The notes under the pieces were generated by a model. That model was not told where the DNA came from. It saw nothing but the letters and a program-made list of their open reading frames with translations, and searched no databases. DNA of 64,000 nt from Callaeas wilsoni (taxonomy: Eukaryota > Chordata > Aves > Passeriformes > Callaeidae), in NCBI GenBank assembly GCA_013398955.1, contig VWPU01011639.1, forward strand, positions 1 through 64,000, in the 5' to 3' direction. Both the position numbers and the translations under genes were made by a program. Positions 47,301 to 55,200 of the stretch are shown in pieces (position 1 is the stretch's first letter; the number at the start of each line of letters is the position of its first letter).

Positions 47301-49241
47301 CAGATCATGCACCTGAACTTCTGCTGTTCTCAGCCAGAGCCAGGGCAAAGCAGGGTGGGATGTGTGGCGAGTCCAGTGCTGTGGCCGCTCACATCCAGCT
47401 CTGCACATGGAATTGCTCATTCTGTTTATTACCAGCAGCGTGGGCAAGAAAACGAACTTGGCTTAAAAATACCAGATCTCATCTCACAGACAGTTGCATC
47501 CCTGTGCTGACTGCTAAAAGGATTTTGAAATTATGCTGCGAGAACCACGGTCAGAGCATGTGTGGGTGGAGGCCGGGCAGGTGGCTGCCGGAGCAGCAGG
47601 GCCATGCTTCCTCTCTGCTGGCCGCACTGCGGGCACCGCTAGCCGGGATGGAGATGCCTGGTCCCACCGGGAGAGCAGCGTGCCGCAAACCCGGCCTCGG
47701 AGCTCCACCTAGGGGTGTCACCGCTGGGGCTGGGGGCTCCTCCAGAAATCACTGTAATTCGCACCCAGCGGCGCTGCCCGCCTTTGCCCATAGTCGTCAG
47801 AGTAAAATGCTTTTCGTTTTTCTAAAACTGATTTTAAAAAAAAAATCGTGTCAAGTTTACAAAACCTTAAAAACTACCAACACCCAGGCATTACCACCAA
47901 ATTCCCTTAGGGAGCATCAGCAAGTGCGTGCTGAAACAATGTTAATTCTGCACAGCTGAGCAGCCTCATGCCCAGAGGAAGAGGTGACCGTTCTCTCGTG
48001 GAACATCTCCCTGTCCTTTGTCTCATGGCGTATGGTACAGCTTCACTACGCCTCCATCAGCACTCACAGAAACACACCCACCCTGCTGGGGTGGACCAAG
48101 CACTAGAACAACATCTACCTCCTAGGGGAAGTCAGACTCTTTTTTTCTCGCCCAACACACAAAGTTCTGGCATCCAGGACCACTGAGTTTTTTATTGGTA
48201 CATTTACAAGAATTAACTAGCCAAACATGGGTTATTTCATGCAGTGAGGTTGCTGTGGGGCAGGGGGAGAGAGCAGAATACTTGTTCCAGTGTGCTAGCA
48301 GAGGGACTTTGAGCAGAATTTACTCGTATGCTGAAAGGAGCTACAGGTACTGCTGGAGATATGTGCTAATAAAACCCCTAAGTGTTACAGTGTCCAGTGG
48401 AGACTCAAGATTCACTTAGATCACTATGCTGGAAGATAATTTTCAAATGTTTTGAGGCAGTACTTTCTAAAACTATTTAGATGAAGCTGGATAAGGAGAT
48501 AATAAATATCAACACAATAAATACTTCGGGATTCTAATCTTCCTTGGTTTTGTATGTCTCAGTTAGGAGTTTGAAATACATGTCAAATCAAAGAGTTCCA
48601 AAAGAAAAACATTTTGTAAGATCAAGATCTGTAATAACAACAGCACTCCAAGACTGCCATCTGTTTTCAGTCACTTTAATGTGCCTATGATATCACTGTC
48701 ACTAAAACACTATAAGGTTTTGCCAAATATGTGCTGCCTTAAGTTGAGTAAGTTCTGTCTGCTTTGCTATTGGAAATGAGTAGCATAACAGCTAGAAAAG
48801 GAATTGAATGCTGGAAAATGTTTAGACAGGTCAGGCAATGTGTCAGTGAAAGCTCTAACGGCGCTTTGTAGCTGGATACTCACAGTTAACATGGCAAACA
48901 TCAGCTGGCAGACGTTGAAAGCGTGCCTCCAGTTGTGATACAAAACCATTCGATAGTTCTTCCGCACCGTCAAAAGCCACCTACACAGCGTCTGAAATTA
49001 AAAGTACAGTTTGTAGCAGGGCTACTAAATGTGTACAAATGGACAGAGTAGTGCCAAGGCAAAAGCAGCAGATATTCGCAGCGCAGATGGTTACCTCGTA
49101 GTCAATTTTAAATTTCTGAACCATTCCAAGTTCCATGAACATCCGCAGGGCTGCAGTAATCATGGCATCCACATCGAGCGAGAAGTCATCAAAATGGATA
49201 TCGTCAATGCCAAGCTCTGACACCAGAGGGATGTTTGCTGC
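14224..49241 (-). CDS. PDE11A: PDE11A, 3' ten coding exons (partial gene)
   Basis: Joined minus-strand exons 49241-49095, 48991-48884, 44169-44060, 41494-41404, 38377-38277, 33500-33423, 32041-31978, 29836-29762, 27912-27829 and 14385-14224 total 1,020 nt in one uninterrupted frame: 339 residues plus stop. The product is the catalytic domain and tail of phosphodiesterase 11A, which hydrolyses cAMP and cGMP in the cytosol. The catalytic signature is complete: HNWRH (general acid and metal His), CHDLDHRG (metal His and Asp), TACD (metal Asp) and LQLEW (the substrate-pocket Gln and the aromatic clamp). Assignment to PDE11 rather than PDE5 or PDE6 rests on near-identity of each exon to human PDE11A as I remember it, for example [20 protein letters not shown] and KEYSDL-like [10 protein letters not shown]. 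The GAF domains and the residues just before [10 protein letters not shown] are missing and must lie beyond the window. All splice sites are GT-AG except one GC-AG. Confidence 0.95.
18511..18555. repeat. (GTTT)n microsatellite
   Basis: About ten consecutive GTTT units on the plus strand inside the last PDE11A intron; the tract is uninterrupted and likely length-polymorphic. Confidence 0.9.
19814..19831. promoter_or_regulatory. E-box next to homeodomain palindrome
   Basis: CACGTG (19814-19819) is followed two bases later by the perfect 10-bp palindrome TAATGCATTA (19822-19831), which contains two head-to-head TAAT cores. It is a motif observation only, in an AT-rich intron. Confidence 0.25.
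22259..22320. repeat. TTTTG/TTTG-rich low-complexity tract
   Basis: About 60 bases of imperfect TTTTG and TTTG units in the last PDE11A intron, resembling a degenerate poly-T derived from a retroposon tail or slippage. Confidence 0.8.
24690..24716. repeat. short TATC/TATATC repeat
   Basis: Imperfect ATATCT units over 27 bases within the last PDE11A intron. Confidence 0.75.
27126..27256 (+). mobile_element. CR1 LINE 3' fragment, internally deleted
   Basis: Plus-strand sequence matches the CR1 3' UTR: a TTGAAACAGGCTGCCC block, then GGTTGGACTCGATGACCTTA and GAGGTCTTTTCCCACCTTGATGATT. Compared with the CR1 consensus as I remember it, roughly 80-100 bp between the GGCTGCCC and GACCTGGCAGTG blocks is missing. 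The element is inactive, 5'-truncated and lies antisense to PDE11A. Confidence 0.85.
27829..27912 (-). CDS. PDE11A: PDE11A exon with substrate-pocket Gln
   Basis: The acceptor CTCAATTCAG and donor GAG|GTAATT bound 84 nt, exactly 28 codons in phase 0: [20 protein letters not shown] followed by SICMPLYE. The Gln in LQLEW corresponds to the invariant purine-binding glutamine of cyclic-nucleotide phosphodiesterases, and the Trp three residues later to the hydrophobic clamp. The His in RKHELP is Asp in the human protein as I recall; the site is outside the pocket. Confidence 0.95.
27913..29761 (-). other. PDE11A: PDE11A intron
   Basis: 1,849 bp, GT-AG. Nothing recognisable beyond AT-rich unique sequence; the small open frames near 28007-28532 on both strands lack similarity. 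Confidence 0.7.
29762..29836 (-). CDS. PDE11A: PDE11A exon, catalytic domain
   Basis: The acceptor TTTATTTTAG and donor TCA|GTAAGT bound 75 nt, 25 codons in phase 0: [20 protein letters not shown] then KLTPS. This is the EFFEQGD.E helix-loop conserved in PDE5/6/11. It is joined to the exon at 31978 through a GC-AG intron. Confidence 0.95.
29837..31977 (-). other. PDE11A: PDE11A intron with GC donor
   Basis: 2,141 bp. The donor reads CAG|GCAAGT (GC at 31977-31976), the usual context of a GC-AG intron. The nearest GT, five bases further on, would break the reading frame. The intron has low-complexity T-rich runs near 30411 and no gene. Confidence 0.85.
31978..32041 (-). CDS. PDE11A: PDE11A exon with metal-ligand Asp
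   Basis: 64 nt: one base completing the Arg codon split with the previous exon, then 21 codons [20 protein letters not shown] plus Q. The Asp in TACDLGAV is the fourth protein ligand of the catalytic zinc in this enzyme family. The acceptor is TTTTTCAG; the donor is the unusual CAG|GCAAGT. Confidence 0.95.
32042..33422 (-). other. PDE11A: PDE11A intron
   Basis: 1,381 bp, GT-AG (donor TTCG|GTAAGC). It contains a POU-type composite motif, ATGCATATGCAAAT, at 32866-32879. The open frames at 32910-33238 on both strands are purine/pyrimidine-biased and not coding-like. Confidence 0.7.
32866..32879. promoter_or_regulatory. POU octamer composite motif
   Basis: ATGCATATGCAAAT joins a MORE-like half (ATGCATATGC) with a perfect octamer (ATGCAAAT at 32872-32879). 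It is seen in sequence; function is unknown. Confidence 0.25.
33423..33500 (-). CDS. PDE11A: PDE11A exon, catalytic domain
   Basis: 78 nt with a split codon at each end: one base completing Glu, 25 codons from [20 protein letters not shown] through HREIF, then two bases of the next Arg. Acceptor TTTTTTGCAG, donor GTAAGC. The segment is the FERRTEFF...YDW region characteristic of PDE11A and PDE5. Confidence 0.95.
33501..38276 (-). other. PDE11A: PDE11A intron with CR1 fragment
   Basis: 4,776 bp, GT-AG (donor TTGA|GTAAGT). It contains a ~0.8-kb CR1 3' fragment (36103-36900) in the same orientation as PDE11A. The remainder is AT-rich unique sequence with no coding signal; the minus-strand frame at 34114-34572 has no recognisable family. 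Confidence 0.7.
36103..36900 (-). mobile_element. CR1 LINE 3' fragment with ORF2 remnant
   Basis: Read on the minus strand this is the 3' ~800 bp of a CR1 retroposon: the end of the reverse-transcriptase ORF ([11 protein letters not shown], then [14 protein letters not shown]), the 3' UTR (GATGGTGGAGTCACCATCTC), and the terminal GTTGGACTTGATGACCTTGA and GATTCTGTGA near 36103-36160. The ORF2 remnant is shifted and interrupted, and the 5' part is absent, so the copy is dead. CR1 copies almost always truncate at the 5' end on insertion. It is the clearest evidence that the host is a bird or other sauropsid. Confidence 0.92.
38277..38377 (-). CDS. PDE11A: PDE11A exon, catalytic domain
   Basis: 101 nt: 33 codons starting [20 protein letters not shown] and ending LATDLTLYF, plus two bases of the following Glu. 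Acceptor TTATAG, donor TTGA|GTAAGT. This is the strongly conserved NIF.NLSS...LLK.SILATDL stretch of GAF-containing phosphodiesterases. Confidence 0.95.
38378..41403 (-). other. PDE11A: PDE11A intron
   Basis: 3,026 bp, GT-AG (donor GAG|GTACAA). It contains a 17-base poly-A run at 39572-39588 and a strong CTCF-type motif at 39334-39348. No gene recognised. Confidence 0.7.
39334..39348 (-). promoter_or_regulatory. CTCF-type motif
   Basis: On the minus strand GCAGTAGATGGCAGT matches 14 of 15 positions of CCASYAGRKGGCRSY. A weaker relative (12 of 15) lies near 48656-48670 in the same orientation. It is a motif match only. Confidence 0.4.
41404..41494 (-). CDS. PDE11A: PDE11A exon, catalytic domain
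   Basis: 91 nt: one base completing Lys, then 30 codons [20 protein letters not shown] followed by [16 protein letters not shown] is a family hallmark; its histidines line the active-site region. Acceptor TGTTTCAG, donor GAG|GTACAA. Confidence 0.95.
41495..44059 (-). other. PDE11A: PDE11A intron
   Basis: 2,565 bp, GT-AG (donor CCAA|GTAAGC). Unique AT-rich sequence with a short hairpin at 43821-43850. The overlapping minus-strand frames at 42933-43488 lack similarity. Confidence 0.7.
43821..43850. repeat. short inverted repeat
   Basis: GGCACCACAT and ATGTGGTGTC form a 10-bp stem (one G-T wobble) around a 6-nt loop, extendable by two weak pairs. It is too short for a microRNA precursor. Confidence 0.4.
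44060..44169 (-). CDS. PDE11A: PDE11A exon with HD metal motif
   Basis: 110 nt: 36 codons starting [20 protein letters not shown] and continuing [16 protein letters not shown], plus two bases of Lys. [11 protein letters not shown] supplies the His-Asp pair that binds the catalytic zinc and magnesium and is invariant in class I phosphodiesterases. Acceptor CTCTCAG, donor CCAA|GTAAGC. Confidence 0.97.
44170..48883 (-). other. PDE11A: PDE11A intron
   Basis: 4,714 bp, GT-AG (donor AACT|GTGAGT). An isolated GC-rich, CpG-bearing patch at about 47560-47790 produces a 199-codon plus-strand open frame (47360-47959) without recognisable domains. The rest is AT-rich with no coding signal. Confidence 0.7.
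48884..48991 (-). CDS. PDE11A: PDE11A exon with HNWRH catalytic motif
   Basis: 108 nt, 36 codons in phase 0: [20 protein letters not shown] then [16 protein letters not shown]. The first His of YHNWRH is the general acid in cyclic-nucleotide hydrolysis and the second binds zinc. Acceptor TTTCAG, donor ACT|GTGAGT. Only 103 bp of intron separate it from the preceding exon. Confidence 0.97.
48992..49094 (-). other. PDE11A: 103-bp PDE11A intron
   Basis: A very short intron, GT-AG (GAG|GTAACC ... AATTTCAG), near the lower size limit for vertebrate introns, in a gene whose other introns here are 1.4 kb to over 14 kb. Confidence 0.9.
49095..49241 (-). CDS. PDE11A: PDE11A exon, start of catalytic domain
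   Basis: 147 nt, 49 codons in phase 0: [40 protein letters not shown], then VQKFKIDYE. This is the beginning of the catalytic domain. The acceptor is CATTTTCAG. The exon before it, which should end in a segment like KAEVDKFK, was searched for on the minus strand to 64,000 without success. Confidence 0.96.
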
Positions 49242-52200
49242 CTGAAAATGCCAAAGGGAAATTTCTCATTCAAAACTTCAGTCTTTTTTTCCTTTTTTTC
49301 ACTCTTACAAGAAACAAACCGTACATCAGGTCTGACCTGCCAATACATCCCCTGCTTGATTCAAATGCTGAGCAGTAAAAGTCTTCATCTGAGAAACACA
49401 AACACGTCAAGCTAACAGAGTGTGGAAACAGTGGGAAAGAGAAGAACCTGGTATGAGCAGGAAATATGTTCACCATCCCAACTGGAGCCCAGTTTACAGC
49501 ATTTAGACTGAAAGCTGACCACTTTACAGCTACTGCAGTAACACAATATATTCCAATGCAAATTACAATGCCGTAATGCAAGAAACATCTGGATAGCCAG
49601 AAGCTGGGAGTTTTAATTGCTGCAATTTAGAAGTGCAAAGTAAATATACTGCTCTGCAGAATTTCTTCATCCAAATGTCTTCACAATCGTAAGCATACAG
49701 GCACCCTTTGCTTTACACTGTTCACTACACACACATAGAACCAAAAGAAGAGGAATACAAGAAATGTCTAGCAGAAGTATTCTCCAAAGTAAAATAAAAG
49801 AATTTTCAACATGCTGATTATATAGTAAGTCAATACAACTAGAGCAAAAAGCCTTACATATTGCTTTTTCTGTGTAACAGGGATTTCTGTTTGTAAGAGA
49901 GGAATGAGCTTCTCATGCACACGCAAACATAGGAGTGTGTGCCAGACTGGCTGATGTATTTAGTTGAGCACGCAAATGTGCTGTTGCTTGCTCAGTGGCA
50001 GCACCTGTGTGAGCCAGGCAGAGGTGCTGACAAACCTCCCAGGCTTCTTTCACCTTCCTTACAGCCCTTCAGATATGCTGCTCATCTCTCTAGAGAGGGC
50101 AGGTGCAGGGGGTGCATTCGCTGCAGGAGCACCTGTCCGCTTTGTCCTGCAGTGAGAAGGTGAAGGGTCACGTAGAAGCCTCTCAAAGGGGCTGGAGCCA
50201 GCCCACAGGCTATGAGCTGGACAATGCTGAATTCGTTAAAATCACGTGGACTCAGCTGGTGTGGAACATCCAGCTACACGCTTGCATAAAATACCAATTA
50301 GTTCATGCAACTGTAATGTAAGTTCACCTTCACTGTTACAGCTTCTACCTGACTACCTTATGGTTTCCTTTTTGGAAAACTTGTGTTTTGAAGTTCTGCA
50401 CTCTAACTACAAATTACTGACATGTAAGAATCTTCTTTTGGCTGAAGACAAAGTGCCCCCTCAATAATCACTTTATGCAGATATTAAGCTGCTTTAGCTA
50501 TACCATGTAAGAGAAGATGGTGTAAACCTGTCATAAAATAGTTTTAACATTGTGGTTTTAACTTACTTGCTAGGTAAGAAAAGTCTTTTCAGTGCAGTAC
50601 CCAGTAAAGCACACCAAGACCTCAGAAAGTCATGGCTCTGTGCCAGGGGGTTTAACTGATGCAGGAAATACCACAAACCCATCATGTCAAGTGTCACCCC
50701 AGGACACAGCTGGAAAACCTCTGGAGCACGCGGGCAGAGATGCAAGTTCTGTTAACTGCACACTCAGTTGCCTGCCAACACACTTATCCAGGCTGAATCA
50801 ATTCAGCATCTTTTTTTGAGTAATCATTGAAATGTTTGGAATACTTCTAGATGATCCCAAAAAGAGTTACAGCTTAACACCCTTCAAGATCTGAAAAAGT
50901 ATGTCTATACTTCCGAGATAAAGAAAGAAAGAAAATATGGTTAGGTGTGAAGCAGAAATGCTGGCCCAGAGACTGTGCCGTCTAGACCTTCAGCAATCTT
51001 ACAAAAATTGTGACTTTTTTATCACTCAGTTATTCTTCAGAGACTTGGGAGATACTGGAGATGCACACTAATATTTAGTTCATGGACACACTGGATAGAA
51101 ATAAGACTCTCAATATAATCCCTTTTTGGGAAGAAACACATTTGTACACCATACTTCTTAGTTCCTCAGTAAAAAGCTTAAATAATAAGCTGAAAGAGAA
51201 GCACTTGATCGTGAGTAGACCTTCTTGAAACTGTTTTATCAAAACAATCTTTACAAACCTACTGCTGCCTTTTCATTAACGTTGAAGTGGGCTCCAATTA
51301 ACATTATCAGAGTTTTTGGCCTCTTAAAGAAAAACAGATCTTTTCCTAGCTATTTTTTCTGGAAACCAACACTTTTACCAGCCTGTTGCAATTCAAGGTA
51401 GAAGACTTGAAGCAGCTGCTCAACTAAAATTGTTTTTCCATTTGTCAGAAAGTGGAGAAATAACAGTATATTTCAAATCTATTACAAATTGAACAACAGG
51501 ATATTAACAAAGCAAGTCAAAACCAATTTCTTCCCACGTCAGTCTGAAACTTTTAAATATTTATGAGGTTTTACATTCCTAAATTTAACAGGAGTGCCAT
51601 AATCCAAAATAACTGCTGAATTAATAGCCAGGAGATAACATTTGTATAAAAGAACCATTTGCTTTACAACAGCAATAAAGGAAACAACAGAATTATGAGT
51701 GCAGAGCCTAATTTGAATAATGTTTAAAAAAGTGATATGTTGTGGGGCTGCAGAAATATTCTGGCTGCACCTGGCATTGACTATCTTCAGCTTCTTAGGC
51801 TAGAAATGCGGAAGTCCAGGGTTTAGAGGAGAACAGTCATTAAAACTTCATTTTTTTAATTACAGAGATATAAAAAAATATTATTAATGCAGAATACTAA
51901 AACATATCTCTCTCTGAAATTTTGCAGTGCTGCAGGAAAAATTCCAGTGGATTTCTTAAAATAAACATCAATAACAACACTCAGGAAAACAGGGACGATG
52001 AAAGTACCATGACAGCAAAAGGACAGGGCAGGCAATTAAAAATTCAAGTTACAGTGAAATTATTTTTTAAAGCACCCCAGTGATTTAGAATCACTTAAAA
52101 GGCTTGGGGTTTTTGAACATTTTGAAGTTCAATTTCCCCTTTCTAAAAACAATTAAGAACATTTTACTCTGGAATCTTTTAACCCGGTGAATCAAACAAT

Positions 52201-55200
52201 TTCAATGCTCTTCATATCCTTGAGAAAAATTCACGTGACTCTTCTGTGCGCTTATGGCAAGTTCAAGGTGGATGTACCTCCTCTGGTCACATTTCCATAC
52301 CCTCGGTACTAACGCAAAAATTTGTCTTGAAAGGAATCAAGAACACAAGTTTGGCCCAAAACATGGAAGGCAACTGGTCTTGCCTAATAAAATACAAACT
52401 CAGCAGTTGCCAGACTAGGAAAATATCATCAGTCGTAGGCAGCTTGAACAAGAGGATGCCATGCCTCCAAACAAGAGCATAAGGACAAGATTTGTGGTTA
52501 CTCCATACTCAGGCGTGCATGGGATGGGCTGGAATGAATACAGGAAGGAGGAAAAGCACGTTAGTAATCAATTCAGACTGGAGACAGATTCTCCTTTCCT
52601 CACTGCTCTGTGCTATCACGTAGATTCTATCACAGCCTGCTCATTACAAGTGAACAGGCAAGAGACAAGTGCCTGGTTGAGCCTTACTTTCCATCGGCCA
52701 TCACAAAAGGCCGTATGGCATTGATGACCCTCTTGGTGCAAAACACATGGAACATCGAGTGGCTTTCACCACAAAGTCATGGTTCTGGTCATGATAAAAG
52801 ACAGCCCACGGAAGCAGAAAAATAACATTTTTGGTTCAGTATTAATAAGCCTTTGGGCTGCTGTGGATGAACAAAGCCTAAGAAGGAAAATGCTTACTAA
52901 AAGATTTTGGACTAGCTCGTCTAACAGCATATTCTTCACAATCCTCTGCATCCATATTTGGTAATGTGATAAAATCAGATGTAAAGAAACTGGTGATTTC
53001 TTCCAAAAGCATTCTTCCTTTGTAAAACTTGCACTACCATGGAAGCAGTCCAGCTACACACAGAAAACACTGAAATCCTACTTTGCCATGTCATCTTAAA
53101 ATTTCTCTACTTCAGTTTTAGTGCCTGTGTGGATAAGATGACAGTGCATATTATGCAAGGAAAGTATTTTGAAACATACCGATAAGTATATTAGTATGGC
53201 TTTGTTTAAGAAAAAGGCACATTCTGCCATTTGATATACTCAGATTCCTTCCTGTGCAATACCAGAACTATTCTGTAACAGCAACTTCCACTTACTGAAT
53301 GTAGTCCACTTTTTGCATAGCCTTATTTACAGCGGCATGTGGAATGATCAGCAAGGTTTCCTCACCAGAAAATACTGCCAGACTGATGGAAAGAAGTAAC
53401 AAGAAACTCGATTATATTTAACATATATAAAGATATCTCATGAAATATATGTCCCAATGTAGCAAAAGGATGGCAAAATAATATGAGATACATCTTAAAT
53501 CCCAGGGGCACTATTAAGAGTCCAGAGTCCACATACTATTTGAATAGCAGGTCAGGACCTGACGTCACGTACGCTCTGCAGTGAAACTGGAGCTCCAGAC
53601 AACGTGACACACAAAGAAGAAATAAAATTGCCTTTTCGAGTATCTCTTCATCTCGAATCTCTCTCAGAAGATTAGGATCTGAAAAACCTTAAAAGATGAT
53701 CATCAAAAGCTGAAGAGAAAGGATCAGAGTAAAGAATATTTAAATGTGATGCCTTTGTTATCTCTCACATAATCCTCTATGATTCTATGAAGCCATTTCA
53801 AAGACATCATTTTCTGATGGCAAAGATTTTTATTTGTGAAAGGTTCTTTTCATATATAAGGACCTCTAAAATACTTGCTTATATTTATAGCTGCAGGCAG
53901 GCATCTTTTAAAATATATCTTTATAGTCAGTTATTAGCAGCAGTGGACAGATTTTGTACTTCTTCATAGCCATGGAAGACCAAAGCCTGTTATATTCCAG
54001 TCTGACACATTTACTCTCTCCAAAAGAGAAAGAATCAAATGTTGCAGCTCTGGCATGTTTAATGCCCAGAGCAAACTGGCTTTTAAAGGCCTCCATCTGT
54101 TACTGGAGACTGCGGATGGCAACTCTTTGCCCTTCACAATGCTAAGTTAGCACCTCTTTTCCAATGACCGACTGAAGCAGAGGCAAGACAGTGGCATTAA
54201 AAGGGAATTTTTACAATATTTACAGTAAAAGGGAGTGGGTATGGAAATGACTTATGTGTATTTTCCTCTTGATTCTAATTCTAATAATTTTTAAAACATG
54301 ATTATCACAGGAGCACTGCTCTGCCTTCACTAGTGAAATCACCCAGAAACATGGCCTCGATTAGTTTGGAGAGAGCTTTTGAGACCAACCGGTTCTATGC
54401 CCCTGCCCCAAGGAGACCTCATGCTGCCATATAAACACACTTTGCAGCTGTCAGATCTACCAGACTCCTTTGATGTTCCAGTCTGTGAATGTCTTATATC
54501 TGAACACTTGTTGGATGAAAGATGTGGTGGAACAGGATTTGTGTATTTTATATCTCCTTGGATTAACCCCACAGATAAACAGAGGGTTGCAGTTGTGACA
54601 TCAAATGCCCAAACTCTGCCTAAAGTCCCATGGTAGGTGTCTGAGCCCTTTGCTGGAAAAGGTCATTTCCTGCTTTAGTCAAAGTTTTACATCTGTAAAC
54701 CAAGAATAATGCAGTACATGCATCCAGCCTCAGAATCTGCCGCTGAAGCACATATATGTACATGGTGCAACCGTTCCACCTTCGAATGGCAAATTAACAC
54801 CATAACACGTACTTTAGACATGAAGTGTAGAACAAAGAAAGTGGCATTTAGACATGTTTCAAACAGTTGTGTTTGGTTTGATCATTTACCAAGCAAAACT
54901 ACTGCTTAGTATGGTGCTGCTGATTCTTGTAATTGAAAGAGAAACTTCACAGCATTAAGAAAGCTATTTTGTCTGCTTCTTCTATCAGAACAAGAAAAGT
55001 AGCCATTAAGCAATATATCACTATCAAATATAGCATTTAGGGTTTTTTTTGTTTTTTTTTATTATCATGTAGTGCGGGCTTAGGACAAAAGCATGGTATT
55101 TACTTTCTGCTTTTGGGATAAAACTGTATGTGCCTGAGGAAAGGATATCTATTCTCGTAATTTTCATTTTAAAAGGGCAAAGGAAGGTATGTCATTACAG

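Noticed and set aside
47360..47959. 199-codon plus-strand open frame
   Set aside because: No domain, no splice or promoter support, and the length is explained by a GC-rich patch.
53771..53788. TATGATTCTATGA, resembling the CR1 terminal repeat
   Set aside because: The upstream sequence does not match CR1 3' UTR blocks, so it may be chance; recorded only as a weak remnant.
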